Positions 1-11,810 of a stretch of 64,000 nucleotides of DNA are shown here, in pieces; positions within the stretch are counted from its first letter, which is position 1; the number at the start of each line of letters is the position of its first letter. Source of the DNA: Rhopalosiphum padi (taxonomy: Eukaryota; Arthropoda; Insecta; Hemiptera; Aphididae); contig NC_083599.1 of NCBI RefSeq assembly GCF_020882245.1, forward strand, positions 19,168,865 to 19,232,864. The letters are read 5' to 3'. The notes under the pieces were generated by a model. That model saw only the letters and a program-made list of their open reading frames with translations. It did no database searches and had not been told where the DNA came from. The translations under genes were made by a program, and so were the position numbers.

Positions 1-420
1 TACCGTTTTCCCCCTCCTCTCGTGCAGGCTCGTAGCTCAACGTACGTACGAATCGATCCGCAGGCGTCCGACTGGCCGACTACCAACATCGGCAACATAT
101 TCACTATCGGTTTTTTTGCGCGCAGGTCGCTATGCTCGCATGGTCGCCACTCGCCGCCCATAGAGTATAAACATATGTCGCCGGTCAGCAGTCGCAACGT
201 TGCCCGCACCGACACGCTCCGATCGATCCGACTCGACGCCTAAACGCCTTCCCGTTGGTTACCCTTACCTCCAACGGCTCCAACCGCGTTTCGAACTCGC
301 GTTCGCTAATAATTTGTATTTTGTGTTTGTCTGTATTTTTAATTAGTTTTACGAGTTACTAAACATTTTTTACACTTTGACGTAAGCACTTCGTCGACGA
401 ATCACGCGACACCGTCTTCT
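1..420. other. GC-richer segment at left edge, unassigned
   Basis: This stretch is rich in CG dinucleotides and C/T runs compared with the AT-rich DNA that follows. It could be the end of a promoter or 5' UTR region, or part of an LTR. A donor-like GACGTAAGC lies near 380. The 73-codon open frame at 22-243 has no recognisable domain and I do not call it a gene. The left boundary is outside the window, so the nature of this stretch cannot be settled here. Confidence 0.3.
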
Positions 421-450
421 TTTTTTGTTAGTTATATCCATAGGCCTTTA

Positions 451-627
451 AAAGGGTAGATACAGTGGTCCTAAACGGGGGAGTTGTGGCAATTTGTTAG
501 TTATCAACTAAAAAAAGGTCATAATCTATTTTAAAAAAAAACTTTGTTGTAATATATGATACTTTTTTTGTGAACTGGGGGGGGGGGGGCAATTGCCCCC
601 ATTGCCTCTCCCCTGTATCCGCCCTTG
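451..627. mobile_element. Small hAT-like MITE
   Basis: The ends are imperfect inverted repeats, AAGGGTAGATACAGTGG on the left and the complement of AAGGGCGGATACAGGGG on the right. The flanking octamers GGCCTTTA (443-450) and GACCTTTT (628-635) match at 6 of 8 positions, which fits an aged 8-bp hAT target duplication. The interior holds a G run facing a C run. There is no coding capacity. Confidence 0.4.
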
Positions 628-635
628 GACCTTTT

Positions 636-2211
636 ATACACGAGTAAAAAGTCTGTTGTTATATCTTATATGACCTCGTGCTCTGCTTCCTCCACAACAT
701 TGGCTATTTTCTTTCGCTGATGACGTTGGGGAAATCGGTTAAATCTTCTACGCCCTCCCGGATCGAATTATCCAAAATTCATAGATCATATTATGCTATG
801 GATGGATCCACGTTATATTGTATCAAAGAGTTGTTTCCGATTTTAGTGACGGGTCTCTTTATTATTAGGTGCTCGATGTGCAGATGTGCTTACGCGCGAA
901 GTTAGAAGTATTCGTTACATATTTATTATTTATGCTCTGGGTTATCATTTGTAATTGATCAGTTAATTATTCTGTTATAATACATAAAATATAGATATAA
1001 TTTGTATAGAATATACAAAGATAACACTAAACTTGGGACTCGACCACAACTTATGATTTGTGGGCTAGACTAAGACGGGGCTCAGTTCCCTTTCCCTGTT
1101 GTATAGATAACTTCCATTTTTTAGTTTTGACGACAATGGCGAACTTTAAATAATAAAGCACGTGTATTTTGTTTGGAATCGGTAAAATTAAATCCCAAAT
1201 TAACTTTGCGTATGTACCTAAGTCAATAAATTATTTATTTATAACGGCATAATCATTAATGTAGTGCTGGGATTTTAATGCTCTAAAAAAATTCAAAACA
1301 TGCATGTACATACATACAACATAATGGTACATATTAGTTTCTGATTTAATAATAATTTAAATTTAAGTACATTTAAATATTTAAATTTTTTTTGCTAATT
1401 ATTACCCGAATGATATTCGAACGTACAATGCTAAGTGCATCGAAATCTTATCACTAATCATTGTAGTAAAAATTTCTAAAGAAATATAGGGTGAACTATT
1501 TACCAAACAACACTCATTATTTCCAAAACTATAGATAAACGTTTTTGAAAATATAATATGTCTTACATAATTTATCATATTTATACTATCAAATACATAA
1601 TAACTTATTCTGTGGTATTACTATGATTTTAATACATACATTTGAAAATAAATATACGGTAATTTTTACTGCGTTAAGCTGTATAGTCTCTATATATTTA
1701 CGTAGTTATGTCATATAGGATATAGCGTATAATAATACTCATACAAAGTCATACTCTATGTACATAATATTGATATGTGATTTGGAACAACGAGATAAGT
1801 GAAAATAACGTTCGTAGGTACGGTATTTAAATGAAAAATATGAATTTTTTGATAAGATCGTACGGTTTTATCATTTAACAACTTGGCAGCACGTAGAGCA
1901 GGGGTCTTCAAAAGTTCAAAGGCTGTGTATAAAAAATTTAAAGTTTTAAATTAGCCAAAACTATACAAGTCCATATAATTTTTAATTGTGAACTTTTTAT
2001 TAAATAATTTAATAATGAGACCGGTGAGGAAATTATCTTGTATATGTGACACACGATATATCATACATGATGACTGATGAGTAGTGCGTGCAACCCCCCC
2101 CCCCCCCCCGTAATTACGCCACTGTACAAAATTATTATGTATATATAATATTTTTGTATTTTAATGTAATATACGTATACAGTTATCCTAACAATAATTA
2201 GAACCAGCCAC
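636..2211. other. AT-rich intergenic DNA
   Basis: I see no supportable gene. The 75-codon frame at 678-905 resembles nothing I recognise. A C run followed by TTACGCCACTG at about 2093-2126 looks like one end of a hAT-type element, and CAGGGGTCTTCAAA near 1900 resembles a hAT terminus. I could not pair either with a matching partner end or a target duplication. Confidence 0.4.
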
Positions 2212-3160
2212 CAGGGCTTCACCGTTTTCGGCCAGTGTATACCCTTCCCTCTTTGGCCCCTTGATCACTATTCGGCCAAAACTTATAGTTTACTTTTCGG
2301 CCAGCTCAGTTTTTTTTTAAATTTACCATTTTAACAACTTTACTGAACTTCATACAAATGTATCCAAAAATGTAATTTTTTTTATAAAAATTATTATCTA
2401 CAACTTTGTAAAAAATTAATAAAATAAAATAATTGGCAATAAAATGTTATTATAATATATATAATATATATATATTATATTAGTCGAATAAAAATGAATA
2501 TACCTAGTTTACAATCCACTATTTTAGTGTTAGGCCAAACAACTTCAGCTTTGTTAATTGCTATCTCAATGTTTATCGTGACCCATTTTGGAGAATATTG
2601 TATACTCAATTTATTTAACAGATTATTTATTTTATGGAAAGATTGGAAAGTATAATAAATATTATATAGTATAAACCAGTGGGGTTAAGGGGTAGTAACC
2701 CCTCCCGAAATTTTTCGGAGGCCTAGTATAATAACTTATGTACTTATCTTATGTATAATGTATATATATATTGTAATAATGTAACCCCCCACCCAAGATT
2801 TTTTTTCTATTTGCGCCACTGGTATAAACATAGGTTTTATAACTTTTGTTTAGTAATAAGCAAACTATAATGGTAATATTATAATGTATATTTTAAGTAT
2901 ATGAGTGGTAAAATTAAACTTACATTGAAGAGTGAAGACTATAAAAATAATAAAATTTGTCAAACAAAAATTAATTTTTAATTTAACAAAGGTTATATAT
3001 ATATATATGTTAAATCATATATTCAGTTGTTATTATTTTTGGTTTTAAAGAAAACTGTACAGGCCGAAAAGTGACAGTGACCGTAAAAGGAAGTATAACT
3101 ATTGGCCGAAAAGCAAAAGATACATTTTTGCCGAAAAGTGGCCGCCCATAAACCATAATC
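2212..3160. mobile_element. DNA-transposon-like block with subterminal GGCCGAAAAG motifs
   Basis: The left part carries several TTCGGCCA or CTTTTCGGCCAG motifs (about 2228-2310). The right part carries the same motif in the opposite orientation (GGCCGAAAAG near 3062, 3112 and 3131). Clusters of short inverted motifs just inside both ends are typical of DNA transposons. Exact termini and target duplications were not resolved. A separate hAT MITE (2677-2821) sits inside, so it inserted later. No transposase is visible. Confidence 0.4.
2677..2821. mobile_element. 145-bp hAT-type MITE with perfect 8-bp target duplication
   Basis: The element begins CAGTGGGGTTA and ends TTGCGCCACTG. It is flanked by identical octamers GTATAAAC at 2669-2676 and 2822-2829. 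An 8-bp duplication with CAGTGG/CCACTG ends is the hAT superfamily signature. It is far too short to encode a transposase and must have moved using an enzyme supplied elsewhere. Confidence 0.8.
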
Positions 3161-4329
3161 TGGACTAAGGAATTCATAGGAATAATTCCGATAACTGTGA
3201 CACCAGTCACCAACTACCTAGTGTCAATCGGTGGAATCCGAAAGCGCAAATCGTCTTAATTTTCTTCAATTAAACCAGTGGAAAGTGTCCAAATACCGGT
3301 ATTTTATAGAACACAATATTTATTATGACCGATGCGTACTTATTGAGAGTGTACGTCACGAACGAAAATACGGCAGTAGATACTAGATATATAACTGATA
3401 TAAGATTCTGCGACGAACAGCGCGGCCATTAGCGGACATACACACTTACGTCGGCACACCATACCCAGATCGATAAAACTCATATTATTTTTTTATTTAT
3501 TTATTTATGGAATAAATCCATTTAAAATAGTAATGTATAGTGTTGCAGTATAATAAAACATATGATGAACATTATTTAAATGATTACATATTATTTAAAA
3601 CATAGATATTGATATAGTACAAAAAGAGTTTACAATATACTAAATATATAATTATAATATAACTGAAAGCAATTGAACAATTAAAAAACACAACAAAAAC
3701 ACATTTTAATTAGTTATAAATTAAATGCTAAATGAATATTATTTATATTGCAAAAAAAAAAATCTAAATTAACTGAATTTGCAATGGGCATCAGTGAATT
3801 TATCGGGGAAAAAAAGAATAATTAGTACGTATATTTTTTAAAGTGAATAAATCGTTATTTCTGAAGTGAAGTTAGTTTTTGCTTTTAAATTTAGTTTTCT
3901 TAATATTTATATGCTATAACAGATACACATTTATAATTTTTTTAAATTGATTATTTGTCATTGATATAAAAGTAACATTTTACTATGATTTTTTTTTTCA
4001 TTTATTAAATATTTAATACAATTTTTAATCTAATTATTAGATTTTTTTTAAATGTATTTAGGTTTTTTATTTTTTAAATATTTATTTATTATAAAATTGA
4101 AAATGGGAAAATTATTTAAAGGAAACTATTTTAATATCTTACTTTTCTAACACTCATCATTCGAAAATATGACTTTCGAACACATTATCTGTTCGCATTA
4201 TTTCTAAATAACTTTTCAGTATAATAATAATCGAACAATTTAGATTTTCGAATAATACACATCAGCAGCTCAAACTTGTGTATTTTTCAAATATTATTAC
4301 TAATTTTTTTATATATTATATTTTTTTAG
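3161..4329. other. AT-rich intergenic DNA
   Basis: No gene is supportable. A short AT tract with TTTATTTATTTATTTATGG (about 3490-3509) could be the complement of a LINE-style AATAAATAAA tail, but nothing upstream supports this. Confidence 0.4.
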
Positions 4330-6974
4330 AAATAAAAGAAGAAATGAATAAACTCAGAAATTTAAATGGTAATATACAATATTAAACCTCAAACATTGAA
4401 GTAAATATTACACAGATTAATGAATGGTTCTGTCTCTGTTTTAGACAAAAAATATGAAACTATACGAAAATTAGAAATCGCCGATGAAAAGAAACAAGAA
4501 CAAGGTTATTATTTTTAAATATTTTTTTCTGAATTTAATTTTTAAAATATTACAATTTTAATATTTACGCATAAACACATAAATTGTTTATGTCACACTA
4601 CCTATGTGATTAATATTGTAACATAGCCACGTGATAGGTATTAATATTTTTTTCATATAATATATTTTTTTAGGACAACTAGAACGTGTAGATAAGAGCT
4701 TGAACAAAATTAATATATTAAATATTAAACATAAAACATATTAATAAACAATACTCAAATGAACTAACTATTCTGTATTTCATTTTTCAGACCAAGCCAA
4801 CGAATAAAAAACCAAATGGTGGTAGACATTTTTTTTATTCCGTAATTCCTTGTTGTACGCTTGTACAAATTTAAACATTATAAACGCTACTATTAATCAA
4901 TAATATTATAGACTATACTTATTCCTTTTCCTATATCTATTATAAAATTCAAATTATTTATTATTTCACAAATGTACTCAATTCAGTTATGGCATACGTG
5001 TCACTATTTTTGAAATCAGATTATTTGAATATTAATTTTAACTTAACATTTTTATTTTACTACATAATAATATAAAAATTTAAATTAAATTCTATTAGAC
5101 ATAAAAATTATATTTTTAATGACTTACAATATGCTGTATCCTGTATGTATATATAATTTCTAGCTATATACCTAACTACTATGAGCACTACTTCTTATAA
5201 AAAGCATATTATTATAATGGCAATTAAGAACATAATAATTAGAGATTGGAGCACTATTACGTTGCTATATTTTGGAAATACAATTTTAAAATTATTACTA
5301 CATATTTTTATGAACATTTCAAGAAATTTATATTGTATTATATTTAATCATTCGGATCTTAGAAAAATTGTTTAGGATATATAACTACAATCATCAACTA
5401 CATACCACTAAGGCACTAAATATGAAATTATTTATAAAAATGCTTTAGATTTTCAAGTTTTAACAAATAAAATATAATATACTAATATAATGTATTTATA
5501 AACATTGTATATATTCATATAAGATAATATACTCATCTAGATAACCTGAGTAGAACTTTGGTTTCTTAGTAACAATATACTATTTACCGCTATATTATAG
5601 CATCCCCTATGGAAATCATCAAAATATGTATATACAGCCCCATATAAAAATACAACACGATATAATATTCCAATGTCAACAGTTATACTAATATACAGAA
5701 CATAATATATAATAAATTAGTAAATAGTAGTATAGATAGTATATGAATTGGTAAATTTAAATAAAATAAAATAAATCTTATTCTAGTAATTAACTGGTTT
5801 AAGTCTATTTTTCAGATGAACTAAAGTAATCAATATCGGTATTATTAGAGTAATAGAGTATAATGATTATTTGTTAGCAAATTGCGAATCAGAAGGTTAT
5901 TATTTTTAAATTATTTTTTTGTATTTTAATATTTTAATAGTTATTATAATTTTTAATATTTACGAATGCTACACATCTAATTTTCAAACATGTGTATTTT
6001 TAATCGATTTTTTGATATATTATACTATTTTTAACGCTTAAAGTGTTAAAAAGTATTTAATGAAGTAAAATGTTAATATACAATATGAGGCTTTGAATAT
6101 TTTAATAAACATAACTCAAATGAACTAACTAACTGTTCTTTCTCAAATAGTTAAATGGAAACCAGAAAATAATTTCTTATTAATTCAAAATCAGATTTTT
6201 AAAAACAATATGCAAATTAATGAATTATTCAAAAGGTAATTATTATTTTTGGGTGGGCTATACGTCCTGAATGTCATGTTTTCAAAGGTTAAATTTTCGA
6301 ATGACAAATTGACAAATATATAAAATGAATAGGCGAAATATGTGTTAAAAAGTCGTTAGAACGAAATAATATATTTATGTTTTTTTTTTTTATTCTTAAG
6401 CGTACATTTTTATAGCGTACCCAATTAATATCATTTAAATATTTTAAATAGTAGGATGGATATTGCTTATAAGTTATAAGTTATCATACCAAAAGATGTG
6501 TAATCTAGTAAACAACAATAAATGATTAAGTTTAATACAAAATCGTTACGATTTATATAATTTGTCTTTTTATTTTTAATTTATTAAAACGAGTTATAAA
6601 GTAGAATTATTAAGCGTAAATAATTTTTGTATACACATAAAAAAAAACTTTAATGGGCATTATTGAAGTAACCATGTCGTACTTCGCAATTATCTAGTAA
6701 TATTATATGTACAATATTCTTTATACAATAGCTAGTATCTGGTGTATTTGTTTATATTATATATTTTTGTTAATGGAAAACTAGAAAAAAAATATAAGAA
6801 ATAAAAATGGTAATGTACAATATTAAACCTCAAACATTAAATTAAATATTACTAAAATTAATTAACGATTCTACCTCTATTTTTTAGATAATATAAAAAA
6901 CGGAACAATTGAAATAAATAACGTATTTAGTCAATCAACGGTACGATACTATGATGTACATACACGTTTAAAAG
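4330..6974 (+). other. Micro-exon gene or decayed micro-exon gene (candidate exons)
   Basis: Candidate exons bounded by TTTAG or TTCAG acceptors and GT donors are 4330-4368, 4445-4504, 4674 to about 4715, 4791-4807 (reads DQANE then stop), 5816-5829 (DELK then stop), 5878-5895, 6151-6235 and 6888-6974. Read after a 1-nt carry-over codon they stay open, for example IKEEMNKLRNLN and then DKKYETIRKLEIADEKK, so most junctions are phase 1. The introns are recognisable duplicates of each other: GTAATATACAATATTAAACC at 4369 recurs nearly unchanged at 6810, and GTTATTATTTTTAAAT at 4505 recurs at 5896. This suggests that exon-intron modules were copied in tandem. The exon starting at 4674 has no good donor, the exon at 6785-6809 does not hold the same frame, and two terminal-type exons exist, so the locus may be two partial genes or a pseudogene. 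No signal-peptide exon was found. Aphid bicycle-type effector genes have a comparable many-micro-exon layout, but no cysteine-tyrosine-cysteine motif is visible here, so the family is not assigned. Confidence 0.4.
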
Positions 6975-7027
6975 GTAAATTTTTAAAACATAATTTTTCT
7001 GAATTCAATTTTTGAAATATTACATTT

Positions 7028-8035
7028 TAGATTCTGAACGGAGTAATAATGAATGTATTGATTTTACAATGATGTGTGTTTTTTTTTGTGTGTCATCACG
7101 TTTTGAAGTAGTAATAATGCTTCGATTTTTGACTTCAGTCCCTCTTTGAAAAGGAAAATTCATCTAGTTGGTACTTTGGGGGGGGGGGGGTCAAAAGTAA
7201 AATTTCCAATAGTTTTCTAAAGCGCCGGGAAAAACCCTGAAAAAATTACGGAAAACGGGAATTTTTACGCATAACCACTTTTTGACAAAATCGATTTTTT
7301 GATTTTGCTGTAACTCAAAAACGAATCATTGTAAATACCTGAAAAATTCACCAAATGTTTATATAATGGTTTTCTATTTACGATTAAATTTTCAATACAT
7401 TTTGACCTTTTTTAAGCTACTTATAGACAATTGAAATTTTCGACTTTTTTAAGTTTTTTTTCTTAAAATGTCAATAAAAAAAATTTGGCTATCAAAAAAA
7501 TCTTTAAAATTAATACAATGTTTATTATAAGTTGTACTTATCGTAGTAAAAAAATTCAAAAATCGTTTGTCACAATTTTTGTTTATAAGCATTTAAAGTT
7601 CAAATATTTACGAAATATATCAAAATCGCGAAAATTTGCAAGGAATTTTGAAGTTGAAAATTCATAAAATTTTTGTGCTTTATACTTAAGGTTCAAAAAT
7701 CCAATACAAGGTTATCCATAAGTTTTCCTTTAAGTAATTGTAAAAAAAAAATTCCAGCGACAATTTAGAAAACATTTTATGAGCGTATGAAATATAATTT
7801 TTTACGAAATCGCGTCAAATAACGATATATTATTACAATTCAAATATAAGTAATAATAATATAATATATCCAACTAATTATCATTGACTGACAAATCATC
7901 TACGTTCAGAATCGTTTTTCGTATACAATGATACCCGTAATTGCATTCAAATTTAACACATCCACACTACGATCAGTGACCTACGTTCCATCTCTACTAT
8001 ACAGCAGAGCGATACCCACTTGCCCACTTTTTTAA
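7028..8035 (+). repeat. Dispersed repeat family A, copy 1
   Basis: The segment from about 7131 to 8035 aligns by eye along its full length with 20124-21030. Shared landmarks are GTACTTTGGGG, ATTTTGCTGTAACTCAAAAA, CGTTCAGAATCGTTTTTCG and CTACTATACAGCAGAGC. It starts at AGATTCTGAACGGAG and carries the complementary CGTTCAGAATCG near 7905, so inverted terminal-type sequences are present. No meaningful ORF exists. Related pieces lie in reverse orientation at about 8760-9060 and 11180-11445, and a terminal fragment lies at 22170. Confidence 0.65.
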
Positions 8036-8131
8036 TATTTAAGCATACAAATGTAAACTGTTTTTAAACTAAAAATAAAAGTTAATTTGAAATAAAAGTA
8101 ACGATTTAATTAACTTAACAACTTAACTTAC

Positions 8132-8363
8132 CCAGCCTTGAATTTTATAATGACAAGTGTAAGAATTTGGATTTTCAGATTCAATAACCTCACGTTTTCC
8201 ACACATGTTACAATTAAACATGAATTCACTTAAAAAACCAGTTTTTCGCTCTCCGACCAAAAGTAAATTACTAAAATTACAACCATATGGTTGATAATTG
8301 ATTTTAGCAATTTTTGCAAATAAATAACCAATATCAACTATACGACGACCTTCAACATTAAAT
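8132..8363 (-). pseudogene. Mutator-like transposase N-terminal exon, isolated
   Basis: On the minus strand a 232-nt open exon runs from an acceptor (TTTGTTTTTAG, complement at 8364-8374) to a donor (GG|GTAAGTTAAG, complement at 8122-8131). It is one nucleotide plus 77 codons with no stop. The peptide starts FNVEGRRIVDIGYLFAKI, continues with GERKTGFLSEFMFNCNMCGK and ends CHYKIQGW. The GRRIVD start followed by a conserved Cys, a GFLSE stretch and a CxxCG pair resembles the N-terminal part of Mutator-like transposase-domain proteins (Pfam Mutator, PF20700 from memory) that are common in insects. I found no flanking exons. The downstream side runs directly into repeat family A. It is therefore most likely a fragment of a transposon or of a gene derived from one. 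The frame and splice sites are seen directly, and the family is recognised from motif pattern only. Confidence 0.5.
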
Positions 8364-9560
8364 CTAAAAACAAAAAAAAACGTAAAACTTATACGCTAAA
8401 AAAATGTGTGCTTATGTATTTTCAAAAGGTTATTATTTATTTTAAATCATATTAGTAAAATACATATTTTGATTTTTTAGCACATAATTATGTACATATT
8501 ATGTTAACGTAAATACATATTTTGGTTTCATAAATACATATAAATCGAGCCCTACTTATAAGAAACCTTGTATACAATTTTCAAGTACATATTAGGTTGG
8601 TATGAATAATATTAAACATATTATAAATTGAAGAGTACGGAAGTACCTACAAAATAATATTTATACACTTTCCTAATTTTAACGATTATTGTCAATTTTC
8701 AAATTTTAACACTAATAAAAAAATATTGTGACTTTCTATTGTTAATATTTTTTTAAATTGGTATTTAAAAAACTTGAGAAAAACATTTCATTCTATTTTT
8801 AAGCTTTTTTTACCAAACAATCATCGAGAAAAAATTAAAAAAAAACCGAAAATATAAAAAACCTATAAATAACTAAAAGTAAAATATTTTTAAAACAATA
8901 TCATGTTTAAAAGATGATAATATAAACATTAGGTGAAAAATTAAAGTATCTACAGTTATTTATTTTTGAACCAAAAAAAAAACAATATCGATTTTGTCAA
9001 AATATAATTTTTTATAAAAATTCTCGTTTCCGGTTTTTTCTCGGTTATTTTTAAAAAGTATTAAAAATGTACCCAAACTCCAAAGTTCCAATTACTGAAC
9101 TTCTAAATACAGTTTTTTTACTGAAAATATATCTTTGTACACAAAAAAGGTAGGCGCAACTGTACATTCTGAAATATACATAATTATATAGACTAAATAG
9201 ACCGTTTTCCCTCAGCATCAACAACCGAAAATTGAAATTAAAATTCGGAGTGGCTTTTTTTAAGAATAAAAAAGATTTAGCAATAATAAAAAAAAAAAAA
9301 CAATAATAATTTCGTGTTTTACATCGATCCTCAGTGAAAGACATTCACTATGGTATATCATAGCATTTTATTGAAGCTTTAAAGAAAGAAGGAATCATAA
9401 ATTGACTAAAAATTGAGCAGTATTTATCTGGCATTGAACTTCCAAAAAACAAAAAAATACCACGATAGAATTAAAAAAATTGGGACTGATTTGTAATGGT
9501 GACCACTCAGATGTAGTTAATGGCTAAAAAGAGTGTCATCATCAGAATCTAAAATCTTGC
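8364..9560. repeat. AT-rich repeat remnants, partly family A in reverse
   Basis: Around 8980-9060 the sequence ATCGATTTTGTCAAAA followed by CTCGTTTCCGG is the reverse complement of landmarks in family A. A CAGAATCTAAAAT at about 9547-9559 is the inverted match of ATTTTAGATTCTG at 7022. The stretch 7022-9559 could therefore be one degraded element containing the exon at 8132-8363. No matching target duplication was found. The 97-codon minus frame at 9051-9344 has no recognisable features. Confidence 0.35.
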
Positions 9561-10018
9561 TATATACCTACATCTTATTATTGTATGTATATAGTTACAT
9601 AAATTATTACATTATAATATAGACATCTGTGACTATGTAAAGTGTTTTATGTCCTTAATATAAACAAACTATGCTATTCACTTGTACTTTACGTCTGTAC
9701 CCATACTACCCATAGACCATCGGCAGGATCTCAACAACTGCATTATCTCTGCGTATGTTTCCGGCAGGGTATTATACAAAAATGCCCGAGGAAAAAATGT
9801 CCACGGTAAAAACGTCTGGAAAAAAATGTCCGAAACCAATAATGTATACATGGTAAAATTTTCCAGAATCTAAAAATTGAATGATCATAATTTGTATTAA
9901 ATTGTCAAGTATTTTGACTAAATGATTTAATTTAATCGACATTTGTAGAAAAAAATTATAATCAAATGTCAAAATATTTTGAAAATTATACCATGGTAAA
10001 ACTTCCCAGTTTCTATGA
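9561..10018. other. Intergenic DNA with a short direct repeat
   Basis: There is no gene. A roughly 25-bp motif ATACATGGTAAAATTTTCCAG (split here for length: ATACATGGTAAA then ATTTTCCAG) near 9846 recurs as ATACCATGGTAAAACTTCCCAG-like sequence near 9988. A short GAAAAAATGTCC motif repeats at about 9790-9833. Confidence 0.35.
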
Positions 10019-11120
10019 TTGTTCGAACTTGCCGTTTCTAGCTTCTATTATTACGCCGTGCGGCAACCGGTCCGCGAGACAGCGCATCTCACGGTCATTG
10101 ACTTCGGCAAAGTCGTCGCCGTCAGCTTTATGTTAGTCAGTCCTACGCTCACCTTGAGCAGACCGTGCGTCTCGTCGTGTTCGGCCGTTCTTTTCTGTCG
10201 CCTTGTTTTCGCGACCATCTCGTGGCGTGATACCCGTTGCGCATCGTTTGTTTACTGTCACATTACAGTCGGGTCTCGATAATCCGAAGGAGATTGGGGA
10301 AAGGGGTCGTTCGGATTACCTATGGCTTAAAAAAAAACATCAATTTTATTGTAATTTAAATTATGAAATTTTATTTTTATCTGTATTAATCGTGTAAAAA
10401 CTCGTAATTTCAAAAGACAATGAATATATAAAAATATTAATATAATTATGAGTATAATTATGAATCTTACTATTTAAAATATTGATTTATTATTATATTA
10501 TTTATAAATACATACATACGTACATATTACATATAGCGATAAGATAATTCTCAAGCCCGTTCGGATTACCGCGTCTTTCGGATTAGCCTGCAGTGTTCGG
10601 GTTATCGAGACCCGACTGTTCTTGCAATTATTAGGTACCGACGTGCCGTATTTCGCACCGTAACCGGCGAATCAATCGTGTCGTACCTATTTGCGTGACG
10701 CCGCCTTCGGTATCGCGATTACGTAAAGTTGCGCCTTACGTAATCCGATCACTCACCGTTATCGAGTGCCGCCGCCACCTTTCGCTATCAACACCGCCGT
10801 ATCAGCTGCTGCAGCCACCGACGCCGCCGATACTGTTTGTCCCGACCGAGGCGCATGTGCCGTACCGGTATCATTTATTATTATTATTATTATTGATTAT
10901 TATTTATTATTGTTTTGGTTTTTGCTCGGTTGAAGAGACGTCTTCACCAGCCAAGTTTTATATTTTATATTTTCCGTGTTACAGTACACCTTGCCATTAT
11001 ATTATTACACATTGGATTATTATTATTCACATTGAGTCACCTCATCCGTCCAAACCCGTGAATACCATTTGTTCATTATTTCATAGTCGTCCGGTCAAAT
11101 GCTAGGCAATAGCCGGTGAC
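10019..11120. other. GC-rich block interrupted by a MITE; LTR- or leader-like
   Basis: The segments 10019-10265 and 10619-11120 are pyrimidine-rich and rich in CG, unlike their surroundings, and would be continuous if the MITE at 10266-10618 were removed. This style is common in insect LTRs and in 5' leader regions. The open frames here (for example 136 codons at 10695-11105, low complexity, no ordinary domain) look like by-products of low stop density. A TTA microsatellite lies at about 10874-10910. I cannot assign a gene. Confidence 0.3.
10266..10618. mobile_element. pogo/Tigger-like MITE (353 bp)
   Basis: The terminal inverted repeats are CAGTCGGGTCTCGATAATCC on the left and the complement of CAGTCGGGTCTCGATAACCC on the right. 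A TA dinucleotide precedes the left end, and TT follows the right end where TA is expected. CAGT...CTCGAT.ATCCGAA termini are characteristic of the pogo/Tigger branch of the Tc1-mariner superfamily. TTCGGATTA motifs also repeat just inside both ends (near 10310 and 10562). The interior is AT-rich with no transposase, so the element is non-autonomous. Confidence 0.75.
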
Positions 11121-11810
11121 GCATCAATGATGCATACTCGGTCTTTTATTCCAAAAAAAAAAAAATAATAAAAATGAATGAAAAATGTCAAAATCTATTT
11201 TAACGTAAAAATTCTTGTTTTTCCTTATTTTTTTCGCGATTAATAAAAAATACTGGAAAATTTTTACTTTTGACCCCCTATAGTATATTAGTATCAACCA
11301 AATCCAATTGCTACAAAAACCAAAATGTCGTCAAAATTAAAACTTTTTTTACTGTCATAAAATGTGATGACAGGCAAAAAAAATTATAAAATTATACCTA
11401 CAACACTTAATTGTTAATTCAATAATACCGCTCAGAATCTACAATACATGAAACTATAAATGTATGTTGTCGATCAATATATTAACAATTTTAAGAAATC
11501 ATTTTTCAAAAAGGTTATTTTAGTAATGAATACAAATCAGTGGCCTATTCGGGACTTGGTTTAGGAAAGATATCAAATAATATGCCAAGACTTTGAGTAT
11601 ATCAAAAAACAAATTAGGTCATAATATAAAAATAAAAAAAATTATTTTTTATTTATGTATCTTGTAATTTATAGTAAAAATTATTGATTGCAAGTTGCAA
11701 ATTCATAAGTTATATTATTAATCTTAAATTTAATGTACATGTTTGAACGCCGATATGCTTCCCACCACCCAGTCAACCGGTCCCCCTAAGGTGGTGCGAC
11801 TGTAAGGTGA
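11121..11810 (-). repeat. Family A fragment and AT-rich DNA
   Basis: From about 11180 to 11445 the sequence resembles family A read on the minus strand. It has CGTAAAAATTCTTG, a TTTTTACTTTTGACCCCC tract that complements the GGGGGTCAAAAGTAAAA landmark, and CCGCTCAGAATCTAC at the terminus. The remaining DNA to 11760 is featureless. Confidence 0.45.

Noticed and set aside
1899..2126. A hAT element between CAGGGGTCTTC and TTACGCCACTG
   Set aside because: The two ends are not inverted copies of each other and no 8-bp duplication flanks them.
10695..11105. 136-codon ORF as a gene
   Set aside because: It spans a TTA microsatellite and pyrimidine-rich DNA, giving low-complexity Leu/Ile/Pro sequence without any domain.
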